A stretch of 26,372 nt of DNA from Cudoniella acicularis. Taxonomy: Eukaryota; Ascomycota; Leotiomycetes; Helotiales; Helotiaceae. A program made the translations under genes and the position numbers. Positions 10,852-20,675 of the stretch are shown here, piece after piece (position 1 is the stretch's first letter; every line of letters starts with the position of its first letter). The stretch is from contig JAAMPI010000768.1 in assembly GCA_013054445.1 (NCBI GenBank), positions 1 through 26,372 on the forward strand, read 5' to 3'. The notes under the pieces are model-generated. The model was given only the letters and a program-made list of their open reading frames with translations, did no database searches and was not told the DNA's origin.

Positions 10852-11239
10852 GCTGATAGAGCTTATCAGCCGCTGCCAGCCAATATATTACTATAAATAA
10901 GTTCCCCAGATTATGAATTATTTTTATACCTTTTTATACTTTTTTTTCTAATATTTTTAGTCACTTTTTTTAATACTAGACAAACTTTTTTAAATGTAAA
11001 TCTTTAATATTTAATTCAGATTTATAAACTAAAGACCTTAAATCAAGATAAAATCCGCCGAATTCACTCTTAAAACTACCTATAAAATCACAACATTTAT
11101 ATATGCTTAGTTGTCAGCGGCTAATCAGCTGAGATATTTCTAGCTGACAAGCTTATATCCTCAATCTCTGAGCTGGCTGGCTTAAGCTACAGCTGACTAA
11201 TGACTAGCTTAAGCAGACTGGCTTATTAGCCACTCTAGT
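10852..11239. mobile_element. Second A/T-rich insertion with inverted-repeat ends (MITE-like)
   Basis: This block separates the DUF6604 N-terminal piece (ending near 11243) from the next piece (from about 10849). It is flanked by TA at 10850-10851 and 11240-11241. The left part has CTTATCAGCCGCTGCCAGCC followed by ATATATTACTATAAAT. The reverse complement of 11090-11134 has CTGATTAGCCGCTGACAACT followed by a similar AT stretch. The far right end (11140-11239) adds many AGCTGA, CTTAAGC and GGCTTATTAGCC words. The centre (about 10890-11100) is very A/T-rich and non-coding. Exact borders are uncertain, and two nested elements are possible. Confidence 0.6.
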
Positions 11240-11365
11240 TAACGATGTTGGTATCGACTGGGGGACATATCCACAGGCCGTAGCGGCGTTTGACAGCCAC
11301 GTCGTGAATGCATTGGTATCCTTCTTGTGCCTCTCGTAGATGCCAGCAAGAAGATCGGGAAGCAT

Positions 11366-12292
11366 GTTGGGTTAGTCAACTAAACTTCAATTGGTAAAAA
11401 GGATGTCTATTTCAAGATTTGTCAGGTTTTAAGTGGGCATTTGTGCGATAATCGGCTTACACGTATCTAAACTTGCCGTCACTAGGGCGCGCCGGCGCCA
11501 AATCCTCACGGCTTGCAGGTCATGTTGAGCATATGCCGTTTTGAAAGGTATTCTTCTACATGTGCTTCCAGAACTTCCCACCCGAAACCCGTTCCTCATG
11601 TCGCCCTCCTTAGCAAAGCCCAAGGGCGAGTTGAATATTCTTGCGAGAGCCATGGGTTAAGTCGGTTCCCTTCCAAACGGTGGTATCGCAGGCTCCTTTC
11701 CTCTTTGTGTTGATGCAAAAGTGGTTGTGCGATAGATGACGTGGGAGTGAAGAGGCGAAGTCTCCAGAGAGGACATTATGAACTAGGCGCGTGACTGGGC
11801 TAGGACCATCTGTTCCTTCCCCATCAACAGCGAGTGAGGCCTGGTGACTGCAAAACTCCCCGAGGTCCATAGCAGTGGATCTATTCCTATTCTACATACC
11901 TAGAATTCCTGGTTATTGACACCATCTATCCCGGTAGATTCAACCGGGATCCCGACTCTCAACAAAATGTGGAAACGCAACACAAACACGAAGACACCAA
12001 GAATCAAAACATATAACTTCCTGTTCATAATAAAGCTCTCCCCATTCTAGCAATTATCTGAAGTTACCGCATTCATATCCATCCATCCAACTCACGGGAA
12101 GACCGTCCTCCTAAAGTGAACATGGGATATCAAGAGACTCCAAAACGCCAGAATGAACTCCAGATCTTCCTCCAGAAGAGAAGCCTTATAACGCCTCATG
12201 CGGGAACCAGCATGTTTTGTTTCCAAACATGCATGCAATACCATACTTATACAAAATATTCCTTCTTTTCCCGAGAAATGTCATGATGCAAG
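11366..12292. other. Intergenic region; unrecognised minus-strand frames and Rad21 3' UTR
   Basis: Between the DUF6604 start and the Rad21 stop I see no gene I can name. On the minus strand an 86-codon frame starting at 11870 (MDLGEFCSHQASLAVDGEGT...) is followed in another frame by a 74-codon one (to 11429). Together they could be remains of a decayed gene, but I recognise no family. 11880-12292 is probably the 3' UTR and downstream DNA of Rad21. Confidence 0.4.
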
Positions 12293-14281
12293 TTATGCGG
12301 CAACAGCAACGGCGGTAGAAGCCTCAAGGCCAGTTGAGGGACCAGCTTGTGTTTCTTCTTCGGCAATTTCACCGCCAGCCCCAGTCTCTGCCCAGTCACC
12401 CCATAAGCCTCTCTTACCTCTCACCCTGATAGGGCCTCCAAGCAGCGATTCTTGTTGCTCAACCTTTACAGCATCTTTTGTGGCCAAAACCAAAACCTCG
12501 AAAAACATCTTGGTAGCATCCGCCCTGGAAGTGGTGTTTTCGGGTAAAAGATCTTGAAACAATACACTGGCCTTCTTTCGCTTGTCGGGGCTATTGGCAG
12601 CCTCGGCACCAAAGCGATCACGGAGGAGGTGAACGGCATGTTTTGTGCCTAATGATACAGGTCCACTATCAGCGGGATGGACCAAGGGTGCAGTTGTCTC
12701 ATCGAAAAAGTTGGCGGCTGGTGATTCAGGATCGAGTCCAGCACTGGGATTGTGTTCTTCATCCATATTTGGCATGAAGTCCTCATCAGCGGCCATCTCG
12801 ATGATCGTTCCATCGGGTGCAACAGAAACACTTTGGCGACCAAGGCCAGCAGCATCAGTTAATCCGACAGTGACATCCTCCTCTTCACCAAGATCAAGGC
12901 GTGGTGATTTTTGTGGGCCTTGATCTTCACCATTGTCCATATCTGCAATGCCGCTATCACGCTTTCGCTTGAGTTCACCAGTTCTGCGTACAGCATCAAG
13001 TGACAGCATTCCTCGTAGTTCTGGAGCCCAGGCCATACTTCGACCATCACCCATAATATTAGAGACGAAGCCACCACTCCTCTGCATTTCAATCAAGGCC
13101 AACAGCTCCGGGTCACGAGGAAGAAATGATTGTGGCTTGAGGATCTTGTCATGACTCTTGTTCTGGCCTCTGACCTCAGCGGTTGGTATAGTTGTTTCGG
13201 AATCTGCTTCCAAGAGCTTCAGCTTCCTAGCTCGTTGCGCTGGATTGCGGATGATGGTTTCCTCAGTCACATCCTCAGGTTCGAAGAGACTTTGATCGAG
13301 ACGATTTTCGGCCTCCAGCTCTTGGACCACAGTTTCATCAATATCTGAGAGAGGCGATTCGGAAATTCGTTCAGGCCGAATAAGAGGAGCGGCGGGGACA
13401 ACGGAAATATCTGGTTGGTCGAAAGCGTCAAGCATATCAATATTACCATCCTCGTCAATGCGAACGGCGTCGTTGTCTTCTTCAAAACCGAGGTTAAGAG
13501 ATGTGTCTCGTTCAATAGGTTCAATGGTATCCTTGACTGGCATCTGAACATCAAGTTCGCTCAACAAGTCATCCTCAGCGTCACGAGCGGCTGGCGCGTC
13601 TCTTCCAATTTCGATGCTTTGGTCCAGCTTAGTGTTTCCTATCTCATCATCAAATCCAAAGTCCAATCCCAAATCCATTTCGTCTAATGGTTCCAAGGCC
13701 AAATTGTCGTTGTGGTTTTCAATGCTATTTTGTAAAAATTGACTTCCATTGTAATCTTCTTGTAGATTGATATCGCGACTGCTAGCACGGCGTTTTCGGT
13801 TCATGTGAGAGTCGTCATCCATTTGTGACAGAAGGAAGGACGCGTCTGGCATTGGTGGCATCTCAAGGTTGTCGCCCTCGGTGAGGACATCTGGGAGCAT
13901 GAGGGCGTCGCGGGAAGGCATGTGAAGACCAGCAGGTATATCGTTATTTCCAGAAAGACGGAAGGCCTAAAAAATAAGTTAGATTGTTGAGATGAAAGGA
14001 ATGGAAGTGACGCGTACCATTTTAATCTTCATGAGTGCTTCGTTGCAGTCATCTAGTAAATAACGCGCTTTTCGACTGTAAATTCGGACGACACCCAACA
14101 AAAGCTGACCACTCAGCCGTAAAGCCATAGGTGCTTGATTGGGCGTTACTATCGCATCCACGCTGTCTTTGACGCTGGCTTGTAGGATGTGGTTCTTGGA
14201 TAGCTTGCGCTCCAAATTGGCAGACAGCCAGACCCGGGCCAATGGGCCGGTCTTCGAAAGGAGAGTCTCCGAGTAGAACAT
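12293..14281 (-). CDS. rad21: Cohesin kleisin subunit Rad21/Scc1/Mcd1
   Basis: Two exons, 14281-14018 and 13966-12293, are joined over a 51-nt phase-0 intron and give 645 aa. The protein is the kleisin that closes the SMC1-SMC3 cohesin ring and is cut by separase at anaphase. Residues 1 to about 100 (MFYSETLLSKTGPLARVWLS, then LERKLSK, LLLGVVRIYSRKARYLLDDC) are the classic Rad21/Rec8 N-terminal domain that binds SMC3. The middle is long, acidic and disordered. It contains SIEIGR at residues 205-210 (13618-13601), a good match to the separase consensus ExxR. Residues about 555-630 (LRDRFG..., KASVLFQDLLPENTTSRADA, FFEVLVLATKDAV) form the C-terminal winged helix that binds the SMC1 head. An in-frame ATG upstream (14326) would add 15 non-conserved residues; the conserved MFYSE start was preferred. 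Mitotic Rad21, not Rec8, is the likely identity. Confidence 0.95.
13601..13618 (-). other. Predicted separase cleavage site in Rad21 (SIEIGR)
   Basis: The codons read SIEIGR, with Arg210 preceded by Glu at position -3. Known yeast and animal sites have the ExxR form, often with S at the start and G before R. It lies in the unstructured middle of the protein, as expected. Function is inferred from motif and position. Confidence 0.65.
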
Positions 14282-15268
14282 GGTGATGAGGATGAGGATG
14301 AAGATTGAGCAACGGCGGTTGGTCAAGCGCCCGATGGCGAAGTTATATGGTTGTGCCTAGCAAAAGTCGGCGTTGATGCAAACGAAGAGCGCGTTGTTAT
14401 GATGTTGTGATAGCCGCGTCGAGGAAAAACAGCCCGGGCGCAACCCCTTTTGACGACGCGCAACGAGATCTCGGAATCGAGAATCGCAGTCGCGCTGTAT
14501 ATTCAGTTAGGATGGAATAGCGACAAGATCAGAGAGGAGCAAAGCAATGGCGGCGGTGGTGATTGCGAAAAATCATGGTGGGGAGGAACGTGGAGTGCGA
14601 CATTGCCTGGAAAGATGGCTGGAAATCAGCTAAGCTTGATTTGGAAGCCTTGTTGCCTGAGGCATAAGAGATCACATGATGAGACAAAATTATTTCCAGC
14701 TGGCAGAAAAGGAGAGACATCAGTGCCAAAAGGTTTCGACTTTAAGTATTGGGGAATTCACCCTTACTTTTAGTCTTCGCATCTAGTTACTATGTTATTA
14801 TACAAGTGTTACAATCTCTTCTTCTAGACTTTTAGACTGCTAGGCTTCAACTCTTTGGAGTACGGCTGTTTTTAGTCCCTGCCCACTAGCTTCAGGGGCC
14901 TCGACTGCATCAACAGGGGTGCAACACCAGGCGTCTCTGCGTACCGGATATTTGTCTGCAGTGCGGCACTGAAACGCCAAAGAAGCAAGAAGTCGCGGAC
15001 ACGTATGGTTTGCCGAAGACAAGAATATCAACAATTATTTCCCTCCTGGTAACCAATGCAAGAAGACAGCTACAACTGCAATTCCAGTTCCGAGTCCTAA
15101 CGTCACCGCCCTCTCGAAATCCCGCCAGCAATCTTCAACGTGTTGAGTACTGCGTACTGCGCCTCAACTCCTCAACCCAGACTTCGCATGCCTCAGCGAT
15201 AGGATTCCGCCAGCGACAGCATAACCTGCTGCTCGTGATTGCGCCGACGAAAGAGAGGACGAAAGGCG
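14282..15268. promoter_or_regulatory. Divergent intergenic region between rad21 and pmr1
   Basis: About 990 bp separate the two divergent start codons, and no coding region is supported. A short G/C-rich part next to rad21 is followed by mixed-composition DNA. It must hold both promoters. I could not pick out a specific factor site, and there is no obvious consensus TATA box near either start. Confidence 0.5.
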
Positions 15269-18200
15269 ATGGCCTGGCCTCGATACTCGCGGTCTGCGAG
15301 CCCAGCAGAGCAACCTATGCTTCCATTATCGAATCTGCCAACTATACAGGCTGCCAACTCGGAGCCTCCTTCCCGCCCGCGGTCTAGAAATCGATCTAGG
15401 GAAAGGGGCAGACATACTCGTTCTTCCTCCTCTGTTGCAAAGGTTGGCATGGTCTTGGGTGATAATGTTGAGATTGTAGCTAATACCTGTGCAGTCAATT
15501 GCGGACGAGTTTTCTGTTCTGTCCTCTACAGAAACCGCGCAACGGCTGCAAACCTCTCTCACAGCTGGCCTCTCTCCTGCCGAAGCGCTCTCTCGACTGC
15601 ATGACCAAGGTCCGAACGAACTTCCCCACGATGAACCCGAGCCGTTATGGTTGCGATTCTTGAAGCAATTCAAGGAACCTCTGATCCTCCTTCTACTTTG
15701 TTCCGCTGGAGCGTCAGTGGTCGTTGGCAATTCCGATGATGCTATTAGTATTGCAGTTGCGGTTACAATTGTAGTCTCAGTTGGGTTTATACAGGAATAC
15801 CGGTCGGAAAAGTCCATTGAAGCTCTCAGTCATTTAGTGCCCAATTATGCTCATTTGATCAGAGGGGAGGTCAGGACTGCAAGTCAGCGAACACCAACAT
15901 GGCCTCCAGGAGCTGATGAGGTGCCGGAAACAGATGCGCTGATGGATTCGTCGTCGGGGGATGATATCGCAATTAACATAGAGGCTGCGTCAACTAAAGT
16001 TATGGCTTCACAACTCGTTCCTGGCGACTTGGTTATCTTTACTACCGGAGATCGCATACCTGCCGATATTCGCGTTACAAAGGCTGCGGATCTTACAATT
16101 GATGAATCAAATCTTACGGGAGAAAATGAGCCTGTAAGGATTACCGCCGAGGCAAAGAGTCGGCAGCCATATACTTCCAGATCGACAAATAATTTGGAGC
16201 CTCCTGGATCACCTGCCTACGCATCTGCGGGTAGTGGCGCAGTTGGGGTTGATACTCAGTTAAATAGCACCACCAACATTGCATTTATGGGAACCCTGGT
16301 CAGATCTGGTCATGGCCAAGGAATTGTTTATGCAACAGGCGGGAGCACTCACTTTGGAACTATTGCTGCAAGTGTTACAGAGACAGAGAGCCCTCGAACC
16401 CCTCTTCAATTGTCTATGGATTCCCTCGGGTCGCAGCTTAGTCAAGCATCATTTGTTATCATCGGAATTATCTCGTTTGTTGGATGGCTACAAGGCAAAG
16501 GACTGTTGGAAATATTCACCATTTCTATTTCATTAGCTGTCGCTGCAATTCCAGAAGGTCTTCCCATTATTGTCACTGTCACCCTGGCTTTAGGTGTTCA
16601 CCGTATGGCGGGACACAACGCAATTGTTCGAAAAATGCCAAGTGTTGAGACGCTTGGATCTGTAAATGTCGTGTGTAGTGATAAAACAGGTATGGATGAT
16701 CTCGGGAAGTTTCAAACCCCTGCTAATTTGGATAGGAACCCTGACCATGAACCATATGACAACAACAAAGATGTGGCATGTGGATGCTGATGAGCCATTT
16801 CCTATTGATAGCAGTGATGATGAGGGAAAGCCGGATGCAGTGACTTTACGCATTCTACGAATTGGGAATATTGCCAATAATGCTCGCCTCAGTCCTTCAA
16901 ATACACACCAGTCACCTTCGACCATTGCGGTGCTATCCAGTACACAGGGCCAGTCTCCTGGTTCAACCCTCCGAAGCAGATGGATTGGTCAACCCACAGA
17001 TGTCGCCATGCTTGACTTGTTAGATCGTTTTAGCGAGCATGATGCTCGGGAAGGGCTTGGCCATCGTCTGGGTGAGACCCCATTCAGCTCAGAAAGGAAA
17101 TGGATGGGTGTCAGTGTTGGTGATGTGACAATTGATGGAAATTCCCATTCAAAAGAAGTGGCATATATTAAAGGCGCTGTTGATCGAGTGTTGAAGCGTT
17201 GCGACACCTATCTTACCAAAGATGGGCGTGAGATGGTTCTGGACTCGACAAGAAGAGAAACGGTGATGGCTGCTGCAGAGAAAATGGCAGAGGAGGGCCT
17301 TCGAGTTCTTGGATTTGCGAGTGGTCCTGTTGGAAAGCATGCAAAATCTCTCACGCAGTCCTTAAGCCGTAGTGCCACCCCTACGACCGCCACTGCGGAG
17401 CCTTTGGTTTCCCACAATGAAGACGTTTACAAAGGTCTCACGTTTGCCGGACTTGTGGGGATGAGTGATCCTCCTAGGCAGAATGTTCAACAATCTATTA
17501 GACGGCTGATGCGTGGTGGCGTTAAAGTCATCATGATTACTGGTGATGCTGAAACGACAGCTGTGGCAATTGGGAAAAAACTCGGCATGACGATCGCAAC
17601 GCCTCGAGAGCACACTGAAAGATCTGTCGCCGTGAAATCAGTCCTGAGAGGAGACGAGATTGAAGAAATGACTGACAAAGAATTGGAAGCTGCTATTGCC
17701 AATACATCGATTTTCGCTAGAACCAGCCCTGACCACAAGATGAAAATCATCCGGGCTCTACAAGCTCGTGGTGATATTGTTGCCATGACTGGCGACGGTG
17801 TTAATGATGCGCCCGCCCTCAAAAAAGCCGACATTGGCATTGCGATGGGTCTGCAGGGAACTGATGTCGCGAAGGAAGCTGCGGACATGATCTTGACGGA
17901 CGATGATTTCTCAACTATTCTTCATGCCATCGAGGAAGGAAAGGGGATTTTCAACAACATTCAAAATTTCCTTACTTTTCAACTTAGCACGAGTGCGGCA
18001 GCTCTTACGCTGGTATTTTTCTGCACGTGCTTGGGATTTAAAAATCCTCTCAATGCGATGCAGATCCTATGGATCAGTGAGTAATTTTTCAGGGGAAACG
18101 AGGAAGTGTTGCTAACACGCTCCAGATATTATTATGGACGGCCCTCCAGCTCAATCTCTGGGGGTTGAACCGGTCGATCCAGATGTGATGACACGTCCAC

Positions 18201-18667
18201 CTCGAAAGCGAAATGCACCTGTATTGACATGGCCACTCATAAGACGAGTATTCATGTCAGCATCGATCATTATGTTGGGAACAATGGCTGTTTACACACA
18301 CGAGATGCTTACCGATGGAGAAGTTACAAAGCGAGATACCACGATGACATTTACTTGCTTTGTACTTTTCGACATGTTCAATGCGCTGAATTGCCGCTCC
18401 GAATCCAAATCAGTGTTGAGGGGGGAAGTTGGACTATTCAGCAACAGGTTGTTCAACTGGGCAGTTTCTTTGAGTTTAGGAGGCCAAATCTTGGTTATAT
18501 ATTTCCCGTGGTTGCAAGAGGTGTTCCAGACGGAGGCGTTAGGTCTGTTCGATTTACTGGGTTTGATCGCGCTGACTAGTAGTGTCTTTTGGGCCGATGA
18601 GGCGAGGAAATACTGGAAGTCAAAGGGTTCGAGGAGACTTGGAAGTGGATATAGCCAGGTCGTTTAG
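15269..18667 (+). CDS. pmr1: PMR1-type Golgi Ca2+/Mn2+-transporting P-type ATPase (SPCA)
   Basis: Four exons, 15269-15442, 15495-16689, 16736-18076 and 18126-18667, give 1083 aa with the frame closing. The product pumps Ca2+ and Mn2+ into the Golgi lumen, supporting glycosylation and secretion. Visible landmarks, in order: an Arg/Ser-rich N-terminal tail; an ATPase N-domain with [11 protein letters not shown] and GPNELP; PEGLP in M4 (411-415, Glu412 a cation ligand); the phosphorylated Asp454 in DKTGT; the hinge motif TGDGVNDAP (808-816); and the M6 segment [16 protein letters not shown] (904-919), with Asn904, Asp908 and Gln913. The Gln corresponds to yeast Pmr1 Gln783, known to affect Mn2+ selectivity. 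Exon 1 and its GTTGGC donor are the weakest part; a GTCTTG donor nine bases downstream (15452) would also keep frame. Start 15269 is the first ATG in its frame. Confidence 0.93.
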
Positions 18668-19204
18668 ACTCAAGAAGTCCCATTGTCATGGGCATTGTAT
18701 ACATAGTTTTATTTGGGCATATCATCCCGAGCATTTACAAAGGTCCAAAAAGTTTGATTTACTTCGTAGCTTGGTCTTCTTTGGGCCGGGCCTCATGCAC
18801 TTGTCATTTCTCACTTAACCCCACAACCTTACATCGCGATGCCAACCACAACACCTATCATTATCGCGCCAAGTACAGAAACGTTTGAATTTAGCATATG
18901 CCCTTGAGACTTCTTGATGTTGCGGATTTCCTGCTTGTTAAACACACGGGGGCAACGGCAAAACCCAAATTAAGGAAAGTTTACACGTATGGAAACTAGA
19001 GCGACGATTTCCAATAGCCTACTGTGGTTGTGATTCGATTGAAATGAGCGTCGTCAAAGTTCTTCCGAACAAGTTCCTTCTTTCTACATCACAAAGAGTA
19101 GCTGTCCCCTTCCCTTCCTTTCACCTCCTTTTCACTGAAACCTTCACCAACCCCCTCCTCTCCTTGGCTGCCAGTTTTCCAGCCATATTGTATATCGATC
19201 CGCT
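18668..19204. other. Intergenic region, pmr1 3' flank
   Basis: No gene supported. The first 200 bp are probably pmr1 3' UTR. Short plus-strand open frames here only extend from the pmr1 tail in other frames and show no protein family features. Confidence 0.5.
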
Positions 19205-19452
19205 CTAGCAGCCCGTATCATACCACTCATCGGCATCAAACTCAGCACGTTTCTCTTTACACTCCACATCGCGCTTTTCGATACCCAAGGCGGTCGGCGC
19301 CTCAACTGTAAGGAAGTTAGTCTATCTTAAAATTCAAGGATTGAATAGATAGATATCTGGACTTCAAGGTAGGTATACGAACCGGCGGTGGGAATGCTCA
19401 TTACGCCGACGGCTAGAGCCATTGTAGCGAGGAGGATCTTTGAGAATTGCAT
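19205..19452 (-). CDS. 56-aa secreted peptide precursor with two Kex2 (Lys-Arg) sites
   Basis: Two exons, 19452-19383 and 19305-19205, flank a 77-nt intron ending CTTACAG. The predicted protein is 56 aa: a signal peptide (MQFSKILLATMALAVGVMSI), a pro-part, then Lys-Arg at 34-35 and 42-43. Kexin cleavage would release DVECKEKR and a C-terminal AEFDADEWYDTGC ending in Cys. The donor must be GTTCGT. The better-looking GTATAC four bases on leads to an immediate stop, so this junction needs transcript proof. A TATAAAAGG box lies about 155 nt upstream. Fungal pheromone precursors, other Kex2-processed peptides and dikaritin-type RiPP precursors share this layout. The nearest genes to the right are UstYa-like, which makes RiPP precursor an attractive but unproven reading. 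It lacks the multiple repeated cores of ustiloxin-type precursors. It may also simply be a small secreted effector-like peptide. Confidence 0.6.
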
Positions 19453-19538
19453 GGTGGATGTTGGTGGAGTGGATGAAGAATCCTGGAGATAGGTAGGTCA
19501 AGTCTTAATTTGGGCTTCTTGGGGATTTGGAATTTGAT

Positions 19539-19559
19539 TGTGTGTGTGTGTGTGTGTGT
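19539..19559. repeat. (TG)n dinucleotide microsatellite
   Basis: About ten TG units lie in what would be the 5' leader of the minus-strand peptide gene, where they read as CA repeats. Confidence 0.9.
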
Positions 19560-19606
19560 AAAAGTCGCTGTTAATTTTCTTTCTCTAAGTATGTCACCGT
19601 TCAACC

Positions 19607-19615
19607 CCTTTTATA
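19607..19615 (-). promoter_or_regulatory. TATA box of the small peptide gene
   Basis: The minus strand reads TATAAAAGG about 155 nt upstream of the predicted ATG at 19452. The motif is a strong TATA match, and its spacing fits a promoter plus a leader of about 120 nt. Its use is inferred. Confidence 0.5.
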
Positions 19616-20675
19616 CTTTACTTAAGTCTTCCCCCTTTTTGCAACCCGGCTCTTCGAGCAAGAGCTGACATGGATGGCATCGGAGTTTCAATCAGGGAAA
19701 GAAGAAGCGAATTGACACTTTGTAGTGATTAATATCCATGTTAATTAACCATAACTGGTATAATTTCTGCCTCTATACTAGATAGTACCTAGTACAGCGC
19801 CACGTGTGCAGATTACCAAAGGAACTCGACTTACCGTCTCATCTTTCCATACGTACGTATTAAGCTCGCATTCGTGTTTAACTGTTTCTTATTTACGTAT
19901 TCGTTTTTCTTCTATATGATATTATACATAAAACGTTTTACTATAAAATAGCTTTGTACATTTATATTTACCCTTTAAAGAGAATTTTAGGTGTATTTGT
20001 ATTTGTTAAAGCATTATTATGCAAATATACGGATTTATAAACATTTGAAATCGATATTATTACGTTTGTACAAGTACGAATCTATAACCCTGTTACGTAT
20101 ATTCACCGGAGGCCACCTCTAGCGGTGAGAGACAGAGAGTCCGAGAGTCCGAGATAATGGACTTGGAAAAAATAATCCCGGAGCTCCAGGACGATTATTA
20201 CACCGACAAGCATTTCGGTTGTGGTGAGCTGAAGTTGACGGGTTGCAGTGGCACAGCACAGTTACTCGTAGGGCTTACAACTCGTAGGGCACAGCACAGG
20301 TCACAGTTACCCCATTCACTTGCTTGTTCCATCCCCAGATTTGCTGGAACGGCTCCACCCGACAATTAAACCGGTCAGGGGATAGCAGCATGATGTTTCA
20401 AAGCAGAAGGCGCAGAAATGACATGCTTGTTGATCCCCACTGTCACACACACATACTTCTACAAGGGTAAGTTAATCGTTCTCAAGCATGGGATTCGACT
20501 GTGGATTTGGGAATGTCAGAGAAAATGAAGTCAGAGTTCAGAGCCTGGTCGCTCCTACTCGCACAGTTTCTCGGCGTTGCGATACCTCACTCTCCCTAAA
20601 TTTGCGTTCATCGCTACCAGCGTCTCAACGTTCAACAGAAGCCTCGCTCTGCTACTACCACAACACCATTGTGCA
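19616..20675. other. Intergenic region with a strongly A/T-rich block
   Basis: No gene supported. From about 19850 to 20100 the DNA is very A/T-rich, with repeated ACGTAT / ATTCGT-like words near both ends (ATACGTACGTATT at the left; the reverse complement of the right reads ATACGTAACAGG). This could be a decayed short transposable element, but the ends are too weak to define one. From 20130 to 20675 composition returns to normal, with a small GAGAGTCC repeat at about 20129-20150. This is the upstream region of the UstYa-like gene. Confidence 0.45.

Larger units (their letters stand above)
8196..11365 (-). pseudogene. DUF6604-domain protein, disrupted by two inserts, frameshifts and multiple stops
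   Basis: The minus strand carries a degenerate gene starting with ATG at 11365 and ending with TAG at 8198-8196. The first 40 residues (MLPDLLAGIYERHKKDTNAF, then TWL and ACGY) match the N-terminal pattern of fungal DUF6604 proteins. Later blocks fit too: TREILRQ, ERAIEARKRYAARFQ, HLHFVGILEEALRIL, FFEDLHRIQDFL, WVVFGFQILLHIHNIL and MAHLYNA. From 10028 to 8196 one frame stays readable through five stops: TGA 10028-10026, TGA 9557-9555, TAA 9173-9171, TAA 8840-8838 and TAA 8441-8439. Frameshifts occur near 10490 and 10150, and a likely intron lies at 9713-9641. Two insertions split the N-terminal part (10536-10763 and about 10852-11239). Minus the inserts the length is about 800 codons, normal for the family. 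DUF6604 function is unknown to me. It is clearly non-functional as it stands. Confidence 0.8.

Noticed and set aside
12645..13154. Plus-strand Ser-rich frames
   Set aside because: They lie antisense to the acidic Ser/Asp/Glu-rich middle of Rad21, which naturally gives open Ser-rich shadows.
14450..14773. 107-codon plus-strand frame between rad21 and pmr1
   Set aside because: Length and composition are compatible with chance. There is no domain, signal or conserved pattern, and it sits in a divergent promoter.
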